64,000 nt of DNA from positions 682,001 to 746,000 of the forward strand of contig NZ_RPDH01000002.1 of the NCBI RefSeq assembly GCF_003813775.1, given 5' to 3'. The position numbers were made by a program, and so were the translations under genes. The notes under the pieces are model-generated. The model worked only from the letters and a program-made list of their open reading frames with translations. It did no database searches and was not told the DNA's origin. Below are positions 51,397-60,797 of the stretch, piece after piece (positions within the stretch are counted from its first letter, which is position 1; every line of letters starts with the position of its first letter). This stretch comes from Chitinophaga lutea (GTDB taxonomy: Bacteria > Bacteroidota > Bacteroidia > Chitinophagales > Chitinophagaceae).

Positions 51397-52634
51397 ATAT
51401 CAAAAAAGCAGGCGTCGTTCTATATACCATGCTGAGCACCATCAAGGTGAACCTCATCGGGCAGCTTTGGCTGAACGAGCTGCTGGTATTGGCATCGGCG
51501 CCCTTCGCGTTCAAACCGGACGACCTGAAGGCCTACCCCTACCTGAAAAAGATACTGGCGGCGCTGGTAGTGCTGCTGCTCTTCCAGGTGGTGACCGACC
51601 TGCTGATCGTCCACAACTCACCGCAGAACTACCTCCGAGGATGGGCCGGCACCATCATCGCCATGCTGTCATTCATCGTGCTGTTCAAAATGCTGAACGA
51701 AACGCAGGCCATCCTGCTGTTCCTGTTCATGACCATGATCAAGAACATCATTTATACGGACGATATCGTGGATTCGGACATGAGCTTCTTCAAGTTCAAG
51801 ATCGTACCCATCATCACCATGGCGCTGTACCTGGTGCTGTATTACCTCTATAAAAAAGGGGAAACCAAACTGATGATGATGGTGCTCATCGGCTGCAGCC
51901 TCCTCTGTTTCGCGTTCGACAGCCGCTCCACTGGGGTGATCTTCTTCCTGGGGGCTACCATCATCCACTTCATGAACAACCGGGTGCAGATCTCGCGCCA
52001 GAAGATCATCGTGTTTGCCGTACTGGCCGCCATCATCTTCCAGGTGGGATATATGTTTTACGTAAAATCCGTACTGAACCATGAAATAGGCGGCGAGCAC
52101 TCCCATACGCAGATATCCAGGCTGGCCAATCCATACAATCCGCTGGAGCTGCTCATGACGGGCCGCGCCGAAACCTTCGCCGCCGGCACCGCCATCATGG
52201 ACCAGCCCCTGTTCGGGCACGGTTCATGGGCGCAGGACAAAACCCTGAAGTATTACATGATACTCCTCATGTACCACGACGAGGACATGAACTTCCAGGC
52301 TGCCAAAGAAACCGAGCACCTCGTACCCAGCCACTCCGTGCTGCTGGGCGCCTGGGTCAACTGGGGCCTGGGCGGTTTCATCGCCGTGCTCTACCTCTTC
52401 CTCGTATTGATGAAGATGGGCTTCTACATCATCCGCAACGGCCAGGAGCTTGCGCTCTACCCCGTGCTGGTGCTGATGACCATCGGGCTCATCTGGATAT
52501 TCCTGTTTTCACCCTTTCAGCAGCTGCGCCTGTATATCCCGGGCATCAGCGCCATCCTCCTCAACTCCTATTACGGCCTCGTGGCCGAAACGGCGGAAGA
52601 GGAAGATGAGCACTATGAACTACAAATGCAATAA
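51393..52634 (+). CDS. Polysaccharide polymerase-like membrane protein (Wzy candidate)
   Basis: A 413-residue protein with about 11 hydrophobic helices and the extended periplasmic loop after the middle typical of O-antigen polymerases. The loop (about 215-320) contains HEIGGEHSHTQISRLANPYNPLE, GRAETFAAGTAIMDQPLFGHGSW and ETEHLVPSHSVLLGAWVNWG; the GHGSW and SHS motifs resemble Wzy/WaaL ligases. No other polymerase is in the locus, which supports the role. Primary sequence of Wzy proteins is poorly conserved, so the call is by topology and context. Starts inside the GT4 end (4 bp). Confidence 0.75.
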   Translation: MNIKKAGVVLYTMLSTIKVNLIGQLWLNELLVLASAPFAFKPDDLKAYPYLKKILAALVVLLLFQVVTDLLIVHNSPQNYLRGWAGTIIAMLSFIVLFKMLNETQAILLFLFMTMIKNIIYTDDIVDSDMSFFKFKIVPIITMALYLVLYYLYKKGETKLMMMVLIGCSLLCFAFDSRSTGVIFFLGATIIHFMNNRVQISRQKIIVFAVLAAIIFQVGYMFYVKSVLNHEIGGEHSHTQISRLANPYNPLELLMTGRAETFAAGTAIMDQPLFGHGSWAQDKTLKYYMILLMYHDEDMNFQAAKETEHLVPSHSVLLGAWVNWGLGGFIAVLYLFLVLMKMGFYIIRNGQELALYPVLVLMTIGLIWIFLFSPFQQLRLYIPGISAILLNSYYGLVAETAEEEDEHYELQMQ

Positions 52635-52635
52635 A

Positions 52636-53271
52636 ATGGTACCAGATCACCTGTTTGAAGAAAAGACAGACGCCCAGACGGGCCGTGTAAAAATGTACCG
52701 GGACAATCCCCTGTACTTCCTGAAGCGCTCCAACATTTCGCTGTACAAATCATTTCTGCTGTACCTCTACTACAGCATCGCCAACTGGCTGCCCGACCCG
52801 CCGAGGCCGATCGGCAGCCTGGCCATAAGTTTCCGTACCTGGCTGGCCTCCCGGATTTTCCAGAGCGCCGGCAAACACATCAAGATCGGCCGCAACGTCC
52901 ACTTCGGCAGCGGTAAAAACGTGGTGATCGGCAACTACACCGGCATCAACCACAACTGCTGGATCGGCAACGACACCATCATCGGGGACGATGTGATGTT
53001 CGGGCCGGAAGTGACCATCCTGTCCGGCGGGCACAATTTCGACCGTACGGACATTCCCATGCGCGAGCAGGGCGCCACGCCACGCAAACCGGTGGTGATC
53101 GGCAACGACGTGTGGATAGGCACCCGCGTGATCATCCTTCCCGGCGTGCGCATCGGCGCGCATTCCATCCTCGCCGCCGGCGCGGTGGTGACCAAAGACG
53201 TGCCCGAATACGCCATCGTGGCGGGTAACCCCGCCGTGATCAAAAAATACAGAACCATCACCAGCAGATAA
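52636..53271 (+). CDS. Hexapeptide-repeat acyltransferase
   Basis: A left-handed beta-helix acetyltransferase. Hexapeptide coils run from IKIGRNVHFGSGKNVVIGNYTGINHNCWIGNDTIIGDDVMFGPEVTILS to VVIGNDVWIGTRVIILPGVRIGAHSILAAGAVVTKDVPEYAIVAGNPA, the classical end, with the catalytic His in GGHNFDRTD. It would add O-acetyl groups to the polysaccharide. An ATG at 52606 in the same frame would overlap the polymerase gene by 29 bp; the ATG just after the polymerase stop (52636) is preferred but both are possible. Confidence 0.88.
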   Translation: MVPDHLFEEKTDAQTGRVKMYRDNPLYFLKRSNISLYKSFLLYLYYSIANWLPDPPRPIGSLAISFRTWLASRIFQSAGKHIKIGRNVHFGSGKNVVIGNYTGINHNCWIGNDTIIGDDVMFGPEVTILSGGHNFDRTDIPMREQGATPRKPVVIGNDVWIGTRVIILPGVRIGAHSILAAGAVVTKDVPEYAIVAGNPAVIKKYRTITSR

Positions 53272-53275
53272 CGAT

Positions 53276-54061
53276 ATGTCAAAACTTGTTTCAATCGTCA
53301 TTCCCGTATACAACGGCCAGGAATTCATCCGTGAAACGCTGGAGAGCATTTTCGGGCAGACCTATCAGCACTTCGAGATCATCGTGGCCGACGGCGCGTC
53401 GACAGACCATACGCTGGCCATCGTGAACGAATACCGCGGGCTCATCGACGTGGTCTTCTCCGAAAAGGACGAAGGCATGTACGACGCGCTGCGCAAAGGC
53501 TTCGACCGGGCAACGGGCGACATTCTCTGTTACATCAACGCGGACGACCGGCTGCTGCCCTACGCGCTGGAGAAAGTAGTGGAGCAGTTCGAAAATAAAC
53601 AGTGCGACCTCGTGTTCGGCGACGTCAACTACATCTCCGAAACGGGCGGCATCATTTTCCGGTACAAAGGCATCAACCTGCCCCACGGCGCCATCCGCAA
53701 ACTGCGGCGGGTGCCGTTCGCGCAGCAAAGTTCTTTCTGGACGAGGGAAGTGTACGACCGTACGGGCGGTTTCGACAAAACACTCAAATACGTGGCGGAC
53801 TCGAAATTCCTGCTGTCCGTTTGCCTCGACCCTTCCGTGCGCAAGGCCTACGTACCGCTGCCCCTCGGCGAATACCGCCTCCACGGCAGCTCGTTTTCCG
53901 TGTCAATGACAGAAAAGATGCGAATGGAACATTTCCGGATGATCGACGAGCTGCAGCTGCACGAACGGTCGGTGGGCACCTTTTTTATCGAACTGTTCAC
54001 CAAACTCAAAAACCTGAAAGGGATCTATCAAAAGCTTACTTACAAAGGCCATAAGTTCTGA
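53276..54061 (+). CDS. Glycosyltransferase family 2
   Basis: An inverting GT-A enzyme of 261 residues: VSIVIPVYNGQEFIRETLESI, DGASTDHTL, the segment EKDEGMYDALRKGFDRATGDILCYINADDRL with the DxD-like ADD metal site, and the acceptor part YVADSKFLL with the conserved DSKF. It resembles WcaA/WfbK-type GT2 enzymes of colanic acid and O-antigen loci. Four bp from the acyltransferase, one bp before the next GT4; tightly packed operon. Confidence 0.9.
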   Translation: MSKLVSIVIPVYNGQEFIRETLESIFGQTYQHFEIIVADGASTDHTLAIVNEYRGLIDVVFSEKDEGMYDALRKGFDRATGDILCYINADDRLLPYALEKVVEQFENKQCDLVFGDVNYISETGGIIFRYKGINLPHGAIRKLRRVPFAQQSSFWTREVYDRTGGFDKTLKYVADSKFLLSVCLDPSVRKAYVPLPLGEYRLHGSSFSVSMTEKMRMEHFRMIDELQLHERSVGTFFIELFTKLKNLKGIYQKLTYKGHKF

Positions 54062-54062
54062 C

Positions 54063-55214
54063 ATGAATATTCTTTTTATAGTGCCGTCTTACAAACCGGC
54101 ATATGTATACGGCGGGCCGGTGGTGTGCATCGCGAAGCTGGCCGAAAGGCTGGTGCAGCTGGGGCATTCCGTGACCGTCTACACCACCACCGCCAACGGC
54201 AAATCGGAGCTGGACGTGCCGCTGGAAAAACCCGTGATGATGAACGGGGTGAAGATCCTGTACTTCAAACGCATCACCGGCGACCATACCCACGTATCGC
54301 CCCGGCTCTGGAAAGCTACCTGGCGAACGGTGCGGCAATACGACGCCGTACACATGCACTCGTGGTGGAACCTGCTCATCATGGGCGCGTCCCTGATGTG
54401 CACCCTGCGCGGGGTGAAACCCGTACTCAGCCCCCACGGCATGCTCTGCGACTACGTGTTCGACAGCAGGAACCAGCTGAAGAAAAAAATACTGCACAAT
54501 ACCGTGGGCAAATTCCTGCTGAGCAAAACCCACCTGCACGTGAGCTCTCATATGGAATGGGACGAATGCCTGCGGGTGAACAGCGGCTGGAACGGCGCCA
54601 TGATCTATAACCTGGTGGACCTGCCCGGCGAAGGCTATCCCAAAAGCCAGAACCAGGAATTCACCATCAGTTTCCTCTCGCGCATCGACCCCAAAAAGGG
54701 CCTCGACATCCTGCTGGCCGCGCTGGCGAAGGTCGATTTCCCTTTCCGCCTGCAGGTGGCGGGCTCGGGCGAAGAGAGCTACGTGGAGCAGATGAAACAA
54801 AAGGCCGGTGCGCTGGGGCTGACTGAAAAAGTGGACTGGGTGGGCTGGAAGAACAACGAAGAAAAATTCTCCTTCCTCGCCGGCTCCGACCTCTTCGCCC
54901 TCACCTCCCACAACGAAAATTTCGCCATCGTGGTGATCGAAAGCCTGGCGGTAGGTACGCCGGTGCTGGTGAGCGAGCACGTAGGCCTTTCGCGGTATGT
55001 GAACGACAACCGGCTGGGCTGGGTGACCGGCATCGGAAGCATCGACGAAGTAAAAAACAAACTCAACGCGGCGCATGCGGACTGGGAAGAAAGGAACCGC
55101 ATCCACCAGTCGGCCGCCGCCATTATCCGCAACGACTTTAACGAAACCACCCTGGCCAACGGCTACCTGGGCATGTACCAGCACCTGCAGGCCAGCCGCG
55201 CCCAAAGCAATTAA
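54063..55214 (+). CDS. Glycosyltransferase family 4
   Basis: A GT-B enzyme of 383 residues. N-terminal domain LFIVPSYKPAYVYGGPVVCIAKLAERL with the acceptor-side motif HMHSWWNLL and SPHGMLCDYVF; C-terminal donor domain FLSRIDPKKGLDILLAALA, VGWKNNEEKFSFLAGSDLFALTSHNENFAIVVIESLAVGTPVLVS with the E-x7-E motif. Resembles WcaL/amylovoran-type transferases. Donor sugar not predictable; it is one of five glycosyltransferases in the locus, so the repeat unit may have about five to six sugars including the primed one. Confidence 0.9.
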   Translation: MNILFIVPSYKPAYVYGGPVVCIAKLAERLVQLGHSVTVYTTTANGKSELDVPLEKPVMMNGVKILYFKRITGDHTHVSPRLWKATWRTVRQYDAVHMHSWWNLLIMGASLMCTLRGVKPVLSPHGMLCDYVFDSRNQLKKKILHNTVGKFLLSKTHLHVSSHMEWDECLRVNSGWNGAMIYNLVDLPGEGYPKSQNQEFTISFLSRIDPKKGLDILLAALAKVDFPFRLQVAGSGEESYVEQMKQKAGALGLTEKVDWVGWKNNEEKFSFLAGSDLFALTSHNENFAIVVIESLAVGTPVLVSEHVGLSRYVNDNRLGWVTGIGSIDEVKNKLNAAHADWEERNRIHQSAAAIIRNDFNETTLANGYLGMYQHLQASRAQSN

Positions 55215-55217
55215 GCC

Positions 55218-56117
55218 ATGAAAATCTCAGTGATCATACTGACCTATAACGAATCCAAACACCTGGCCCGCTGCCTCGAAAGCATGCGGCAGGTGGCGGA
55301 AGAAATCTACGTCATCGACGCCTTTTCAACAGACGATACGCTGGAGATCGCCGCGCGGTACAATGCGAAAGTCCACCAGCGGAAATGGATCAACTACGCC
55401 GACCAGTTCCAGTGGGCGCTCGACAACTGCGACATCCGCACGCCCTGGGTGATGCGCATGGACGCCGACGAATACCTTGAACCGGCGCTGGTCAAAGAGA
55501 TCAACAGCATCGAAATACCCGCCAAAGTAACCGGCATCTATATCCGCCGCAAGGTGCTGTTCAAGGAAAAATGGATCCGCTACGGCGGTTTCTACCCGCA
55601 CACCCTGCTCCGCATCTGGCGCAACGCCGCCGGCAGCATCGAGCAGCGGTGGATGGACGAACATGTAGTGATTTCCGGCGGTGAAACAATGCAGCTCAAA
55701 GAGCACATCGTGGACCACAACCTCAATTCCATCCACTGGTGGGTGAACAAACATAACAACTACGCCATCCGCGAAATGGTGGACCTGCTTAATATCAAGT
55801 ACCGCTTCCTGGAGGAGGACAAACGCCTGCTCGGCTCCGAAAGCTCGCAGGCCCGGCGGAAACGGTTCCTGAAAGAAAAGGTGTATTCCGCCCTTTCCCC
55901 CGGCGCGCGCGCCTCCCTCTATTTCTGTTTCCGCTATTTCCTGCGGTTCGGCTTTATGGACGGGTACCGCGGTTTTGTTTTCCACTTCATGCAGGGGTAC
56001 TGGTACCGCCTGCTGGTGGACGTGAACCTGAAGGAGTTTGAAGACAAGCTCCAGGGAGACACCAGCCGCGAAAGGCTGATCGAATTATTAAGAAAAGATT
56101 ACAACATCGCCATCTGA
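55218..56117 (+). CDS. Glycosyltransferase family 2 (WaaE/KdtX-like)
   Basis: A 299-residue GT2 enzyme: ISVIILTYNESKHLARCLESM, VIDAFSTDDTLEIAARYNAKVHQRKWINYADQFQWALD, MRMDADEYL (DxD) and the conserved YGGFYPHTLLRIWRN, resembling LPS core beta-glucosyltransferases of the WaaE group. A carboxy-terminal amphipathic stretch (FRYFLRFGFMDGYRGFVFHFMQGYWYR) suggests membrane association. 3 bp after the previous gene, 1 bp before WcaF. Confidence 0.9.
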   Translation: MKISVIILTYNESKHLARCLESMRQVAEEIYVIDAFSTDDTLEIAARYNAKVHQRKWINYADQFQWALDNCDIRTPWVMRMDADEYLEPALVKEINSIEIPAKVTGIYIRRKVLFKEKWIRYGGFYPHTLLRIWRNAAGSIEQRWMDEHVVISGGETMQLKEHIVDHNLNSIHWWVNKHNNYAIREMVDLLNIKYRFLEEDKRLLGSESSQARRKRFLKEKVYSALSPGARASLYFCFRYFLRFGFMDGYRGFVFHFMQGYWYRLLVDVNLKEFEDKLQGDTSRERLIELLRKDYNIAI

Positions 56118-56118
56118 T

Positions 56119-56673
56119 ATGCGTACCGATCTATCTGCATTCAACACCGGCAATTATTCGCCCGGCCCGCGCTGGAAGGTGCTGGCCTGGTATTTTGTGA
56201 ACTATTACATTTTCAACAGCGCCCTGCCCTGGCCGTACGGCTTCAAGCGCGGGCTGCTACGGCTCTTCGGCGCGAAGGTCGGCAAAGGGCTGGTCATCAA
56301 AACCAAGGTACGGATCAAGAATCCCTGGCGGCTGGAGATCGGGGAGCATTGCTGGATTGGTGAGTCCGTCTGGATCGACAACCTCGAGGACGTGACCATC
56401 GGCAACCACGTATGCATCTCGCAGGGCGCGCTGCTGCTCACCGGCAACCACGACTACACCCGCCGCGACTTCCCGTACCGCCTGGGCAGGATCACGCTCG
56501 ACGACGGCGTGTGGATCGGCGCGCAGTCGGTCGTTTGCCCCGGTGTGCACTGCGGCACCCACGCCATCCTGACCGTCAGCTCCGTGGCTTCGCGCAACCT
56601 GGAGCCCTGGCAGATATACGCCGGCAACCCGGCGGCTGTTGTTAGAACTAGAACCATTCATGCCCATGCATAA
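56119..56673 (+). CDS. wcaF: WcaF-type colanic acid acetyltransferase
   Basis: A 184-residue hexapeptide acetyltransferase. It has the N-terminal WcaF block (FNTGNYSPGPRWKVLAWYFVNYYIFNSALPWPYGFKRGLLRLFGAKVG) and the coils WIGESVWIDNLEDVTIGNHVCISQGALLLTGNHDYTRRDFPY, where His acts as catalytic base, ending WQIYAGNPAAVVR. The N-terminal block is specific to the WcaF group. Its last bases overlap the start of wcaI by 14 bp (or 8 bp for the downstream ATG). Confidence 0.93.
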   Translation: MRTDLSAFNTGNYSPGPRWKVLAWYFVNYYIFNSALPWPYGFKRGLLRLFGAKVGKGLVIKTKVRIKNPWRLEIGEHCWIGESVWIDNLEDVTIGNHVCISQGALLLTGNHDYTRRDFPYRLGRITLDDGVWIGAQSVVCPGVHCGTHAILTVSSVASRNLEPWQIYAGNPAAVVRTRTIHAHA

Positions 56674-57925
56674 TAAAAGAGTCTTACTGATTGGCGGTAA
56701 CTACGCCCCGGAGCAAACCGGTATCGGCAAATACAACGGTGAAATGATGCAATGGCTGGTCAATAACGGGTACGACTGCACGGTGATCACCTCCTACCCT
56801 TATTACCCGCAATGGCAGGTGCAGGAGCCGTACCGCAAAGGCAGCAAATGGTACACCACCGAAAAAGCCTTCGGCGGCAGGCTCACCATCTTCCGCTGCC
56901 CGCAATACGTGCCCGCCGAGCCTTCCGGTAAAAAGCGGATCCTGCTCGACGCCTCTTTCTGGCTGTCGGCGTTCTTCAAGCTGGTGCAGCTGCTGCCCGG
57001 CAAAAAGTACGACATCGTCATCTCCGTGGTGCCCGCCTTCCACCTCGGCCTGCTGGCCGTGCTGTACAAAAAACTGCGGGGCGCCCGCTTCCTCTACCAC
57101 ATCCAGGATTTGCAGATAGAGGCCGCCCGCGACCTGCAGATGATCAAATCAGGCCGCGTGATCAACATGCTGCTGGGCCTCGAAAAATACATCCTGAAAA
57201 GGGCCGACGTGGTGAGCAGTATTTCAGACGGCATGATGAAAAGGATACAGGAAAAAACCGGCAAAGACGTGCTGTTTTTCCCCAACTGGGTAGACACCGG
57301 CCTGTTCCATCCCCTCGACGGCAGGGCCGCGCTGAAACAGGAATACGGCTTCGCCCCCACGGATACTATCTTCCTGTATTCCGGCGCCATCGGGGAAAAA
57401 CAGGGGCTCGAAGCCATCCTGTATGCGGCGCAGGCCAATACCGGCGTGCAGTTCCTGATCTGCGGCTCCGGGCCGTATAAAACGAACCTGCAGGCGAAGG
57501 CGGAAGAACTGCAATTGGCCAACGTGTATTTCATGCCCCTGCAGCCTTTCGAAACATTCAACCGTTTTCTCAATATGGCCGATGTGCACCTGGTGATACA
57601 GAAGGCCGGCGCCAGCGACCTGGTGATGCCCTCGAAGCTCACCACCATCCTGGCCGTGGGCGGCCTGGCCCTCATCACGGCCAACCCTGGTTCCGGCCTG
57701 TACGAGCTCGTGCACCGGCACCAGATGGGTATCCTCGTGGATGCCGAAAACCAGCAGGCCCTCAACGAAGGCGTCCGCCGGGCCGCAGAAGGCAACGTAG
57801 AAGCGCTGGTGCGCAACGCCAGGGCCTACGCCGCCAGCAACCTGGCCATCGGCGGCGTGATGGCCAGGTTCGAAGAAACCGTTGTTCAATCCAATTTAAC
57901 ACACTATGCTGAACCGATATCTTAA
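56660..57925 (+). CDS. wcaI: WcaI-type fucosyl/glycosyltransferase
   Basis: A GT4-like enzyme of 421 residues matching the colanic acid WcaI group: LLIGGNYAPEQTGIGKYNGEMMQWLVNNGYDCTVITSYPYYPQWQV, then LLDASFWLSAFF, SVVPAFHLGLLAVLYKKLRGARFLYHIQDLQIEAARDLQMIKS and the donor domain YSGAIGEKQGLEAIL, with KAGASDLVMPSKL. WcaI is thought to transfer fucose in colanic acid, which fits the GDP-fucose genes here. Start at ATG 56660 or 56666. It overlaps the priming transferase gene by 20 bp. Confidence 0.92.
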   Translation: MPMHNKRVLLIGGNYAPEQTGIGKYNGEMMQWLVNNGYDCTVITSYPYYPQWQVQEPYRKGSKWYTTEKAFGGRLTIFRCPQYVPAEPSGKKRILLDASFWLSAFFKLVQLLPGKKYDIVISVVPAFHLGLLAVLYKKLRGARFLYHIQDLQIEAARDLQMIKSGRVINMLLGLEKYILKRADVVSSISDGMMKRIQEKTGKDVLFFPNWVDTGLFHPLDGRAALKQEYGFAPTDTIFLYSGAIGEKQGLEAILYAAQANTGVQFLICGSGPYKTNLQAKAEELQLANVYFMPLQPFETFNRFLNMADVHLVIQKAGASDLVMPSKLTTILAVGGLALITANPGSGLYELVHRHQMGILVDAENQQALNEGVRRAAEGNVEALVRNARAYAASNLAIGGVMARFEETVVQSNLTHYAEPIS

Positions 57926-59291
57926 GATCTGCCTCATCCAGATCATTGTGGCGGATTTCGTTTTCCTGAACGCCATCTTCTTTATAGCCGGCTTCCAGGT
58001 AAGGCAGTACGACCTCCAGGAGCATACCGGCGCAGACGCTTTCCTGCTCGTATCGAACATCGCGTGGGCCGTTTCCCTGTATACCACCGGCATCTTTGCC
58101 GTGAGCCAGGGGCTTTCCTATGAAAGGATGGCCCGAAAAACCGTGCAGGCCATCGTGCTGTACCTGCTCGTCCTGCTCGGCTTCCTGTTCCTCTACGGCC
58201 ATTTGTATTCCCGTTTTTTTGTGATGATGTACTGCGCCCTGTTCATTATCGCGGTCATCCTCAGCAGGCTCGTATTTTCCTGGATCACCAATTCCCTGCT
58301 CAAAAGCAAGAACATCGAGCGGAAGATGGTGATACTGGGATATAACGACATGTCGAAAAAACTGGCGGACAACCTGCTGGCCGAAAAAAGCAACCTGAAG
58401 TTCGAAGGGTACTTCGAAGAATACCATAAAGTACAGGAGCTGTCGTATTACCCGGTAATCGGCAACCTCCGCGACTGTGTGCCGTACGCCAAGTCCAACA
58501 ACATCCGGGAGATCTATTCCACCCTGTCGCCCGAGCAGCATCCGTACCTGTACACGCTCGCGTATGAGGCGGAGCAGCATTTCATTCACTTCCGGTTTGT
58601 GCCGGACTTCAAGATGTTCGTGAACCGGCAGATCTACGTGGATTATCATAACGACATCCCCATCATTTCCCTGCGTTCCGAACCGCTCGACGACATCGCC
58701 AACCGCATCCGCAAAAGGCTGTTCGACCTGCTGTTCAGCTCGCTGGTGACGGTATTCCTCCTGAGCTGGCTCATTCCGCTGCTCGCGCTGCTGATCAAAC
58801 TCGAATCCCGCGGGCCCGTGTTTTTCGTACAGCACCGCACCGGCCGCGACAATAAAACGTTCCGCTGCCTGAAGCTGCGCAGCATGTATGTGAACAGGGA
58901 CGCGAACGAAAAGCAGGCCACGCGGAACGACAAACGGTTCACCCGCATCGGGCGCATCCTCCGTAAAACGAACCTCGACGAGATCCCCCAGTTCCTCAAC
59001 GTGCTGGCGGGCGACATGTCCGTGATCGGCCCGCGCCCCCACATGCTGAAACATACCGAGGAATACTCCCGCATCATTCAGCAGTATATGATCCGCCACT
59101 ACCTGAAACCGGGTATCAGCGGATGGGCGCAGGTAAACGGCTACCGCGGCGAGATCACCGAAGAAAGCCACCTGCGCAAAAGAGTGGAATACGACATCTG
59201 GTACATGGAGCACTGGTCGGTTTACCTCGACCTTCGTATCATATTTTTAACGGTGGCTAACACCATAAGAGGAGAAAAAAATGCGTTCTGA
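57906..59291 (+). CDS. wcaJ: Undecaprenyl-phosphate glycosyl-1-phosphate transferase (priming enzyme)
   Basis: Starts repeat-unit synthesis by loading a hexose-1-phosphate onto undecaprenyl phosphate. The 461-residue PNPT has four N-terminal helices (up to about 115), a CoA-binding-like middle domain (VILGYNDMSKKLADNLL), a fifth hydrophobic segment (LLFSSLVTVFLLSWLIPLLALLIKLES) and the catalytic cytoplasmic domain: GPVFFVQHRTGRDNKTFRCLKLRSM, NLDEIPQFLNVLAGDMSVIGPRPHM (DE-x-PQ and RPH motifs) and KPGISGWAQVNGYRG. Typical WcaJ type. Overlaps the next gene by 11 bp. Confidence 0.95.
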   Translation: MLNRYLKICLIQIIVADFVFLNAIFFIAGFQVRQYDLQEHTGADAFLLVSNIAWAVSLYTTGIFAVSQGLSYERMARKTVQAIVLYLLVLLGFLFLYGHLYSRFFVMMYCALFIIAVILSRLVFSWITNSLLKSKNIERKMVILGYNDMSKKLADNLLAEKSNLKFEGYFEEYHKVQELSYYPVIGNLRDCVPYAKSNNIREIYSTLSPEQHPYLYTLAYEAEQHFIHFRFVPDFKMFVNRQIYVDYHNDIPIISLRSEPLDDIANRIRKRLFDLLFSSLVTVFLLSWLIPLLALLIKLESRGPVFFVQHRTGRDNKTFRCLKLRSMYVNRDANEKQATRNDKRFTRIGRILRKTNLDEIPQFLNVLAGDMSVIGPRPHMLKHTEEYSRIIQQYMIRHYLKPGISGWAQVNGYRGEITEESHLRKRVEYDIWYMEHWSVYLDLRIIFLTVANTIRGEKNAF

Positions 59292-59991
59292 CAATTTTGA
59301 GATCTACCGGCAGGATATGCATTCGCACCTGCTCCCCGGGCTCGACGACGGGGTGAAGACCACCGAAGACGCCCTCTCGTTCATCCGGCAGCTGGGCGCG
59401 CTGGGTTATACCAAACTGATCACCACGCCGCACATCATGTCCGGCTTATACAATAACGGCCCGGACACGATTCTGCCCGCGCTCGACCGGCTGCGGGCCG
59501 CCGCCCTGGAGGCCGGCATCACCACGGAACTGGACGCGGCGGCCGAATACCTGATGGACGATTATTTCGAATCGCTCCTCAACGGGCGGGAGCAGCTGCT
59601 CACCATCAACGGGCAGTACATCCTGGTGGAGTTTTCGTTTGTGGCGCTGCCGTTCAACTACCGCACCATTTTCTTCAACCTGAAAATGGCCGGCTACGAG
59701 CCGATACTCGCCCACCCGGAGCGGTACATGTACCTGCACCACGACCTCGACTTTTACCACGAGCTGCATGAGGCGGGCGTGCAGCTGCAGGTGAACATTC
59801 TGTCGCTTTACGGCTATTACGGCAGCCGGGTGCAGAAGATGGCCCTGCAGCTGCTGGATGCCGGGCTGGTGGCCTTTACCGGCACCGACCTGCACCACCA
59901 GCGCCATATGGACGTGCTCGGCGGCAAGCCGCTCGATGCCGGGCTCCGTGCAAAACTTGCCGGCGGCGTTATAAAAAATGAACTGTTATAA
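59281..59991 (+). CDS. CpsB/CapC-type (PHP) protein-tyrosine phosphatase
   Basis: Metal-dependent phosphatase that removes phosphate from the Wzc tyrosine tail. The PHP-fold motifs are all present in 236 residues: DMHSHLLPGLDDGVKT, LITTPHIMSG, the acid in AAEYLMDDYF, VEFSFVALP, LAHPERYMYL and the closing FTGTDLHHQRH. In Gram-positive and Bacteroidota loci this enzyme replaces Wzb. Last gene of the tight operon; the start overlaps the wcaJ end by 11 bp. Confidence 0.93.
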   Translation: MRSDNFEIYRQDMHSHLLPGLDDGVKTTEDALSFIRQLGALGYTKLITTPHIMSGLYNNGPDTILPALDRLRAAALEAGITTELDAAAEYLMDDYFESLLNGREQLLTINGQYILVEFSFVALPFNYRTIFFNLKMAGYEPILAHPERYMYLHHDLDFYHELHEAGVQLQVNILSLYGYYGSRVQKMALQLLDAGLVAFTGTDLHHQRHMDVLGGKPLDAGLRAKLAGGVIKNELL

Positions 59992-60077
59992 TTAAAAAAT
60001 TGTAATTTTAAAAAACACGTTAACACCGGCATAGCCGTGTCCTATTTAAAACTGAATACATAAACAAGGGTTGCATA

Positions 60078-60797
60078 ATGATTTCTTCTTCAACGGGAGC
60101 AAGTAAATTTCCTGAAAACAAGGGGTTAATTGAAGATGTTTTCCATGAAATCAGGTCCATTCTCTCCGGGATTTTATCCAGTGTTGAGCTGATCGAACTA
60201 TATGGTTCGGGGCAGGCCAGCACGGAAAAAAACGGTGAAAAGATCAACCGGCAGGCCGGTGCGATCAAGTCGCAGGTGATTGAACTGGAATTTCTTTTAC
60301 AGAATGTGCGCATCATACAGCACATCCTGAATAACTCCCTCACTTCGAAAAGGGCGCCGACGAAAATTGCGCTGCTGCTGAAAAACGTGGTGGACGACGA
60401 CCGGTATGCCCCGCTTTTTGCGGACTGGGTGAGCTATAACGTGAAAGATAACCGCGAGGTGGCGTATGTGGATGAGTTCCTGGTCAAACAGCTGCTGCTG
60501 AACATGCTGTTCCGCATGCAGCGCAACAGCGTGGCGCAGGACCGGCCGCAGCTCTCCATCACCTTTGAAAAAGATCTCGTGGAGCTCAAAGGCATTTATA
60601 CCGCCAATGCCAACGACCACTCCCTTTCCTCTTCCATTAAAACGTTCCATTCAGACAGCCTCCAGGCCTACCTCGACCAGCGCATCTGCAGCCTCATCGC
60701 CTACGTGGCCGAGCTGCACGACGGGCGTTTCGACATCACCGCCCTTCCCGACGGCAAAATCGAAATGCTGGTGACCATTCCGTACGATGTGAATTGA
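60078..60797 (+). CDS. Degenerate histidine-kinase-like protein
   Basis: A 239-residue soluble protein. The N-terminal helices look like a HisKA dimerisation domain with a retained histidine (VFHEIRSILSGILSSVELIELYG; compare SHEIRTPLNGI of kinases). The rest occupies the position of an ATPase domain: VDEFLVKQLLLNMLFRMQRNS stands where the N box belongs, but no DxGxG (G1) or GxGxG (G2) follows. Hence it probably cannot bind ATP and may serve as histidine phosphotransfer or dimerisation partner. It lies 86 bp after the phosphatase gene in the same direction; a link to exopolysaccharide control is inferred from position. Confidence 0.65.
   Translation: MISSSTGASKFPENKGLIEDVFHEIRSILSGILSSVELIELYGSGQASTEKNGEKINRQAGAIKSQVIELEFLLQNVRIIQHILNNSLTSKRAPTKIALLLKNVVDDDRYAPLFADWVSYNVKDNREVAYVDEFLVKQLLLNMLFRMQRNSVAQDRPQLSITFEKDLVELKGIYTANANDHSLSSSIKTFHSDSLQAYLDQRICSLIAYVAELHDGRFDITALPDGKIEMLVTIPYDVN

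Noticed and set aside
59996-60009. AAAATT-GT-AATTTT hairpin after the phosphatase gene as terminator
   Set aside because: The stem is only A-T pairs with a 2-base loop, too weak for a terminator.
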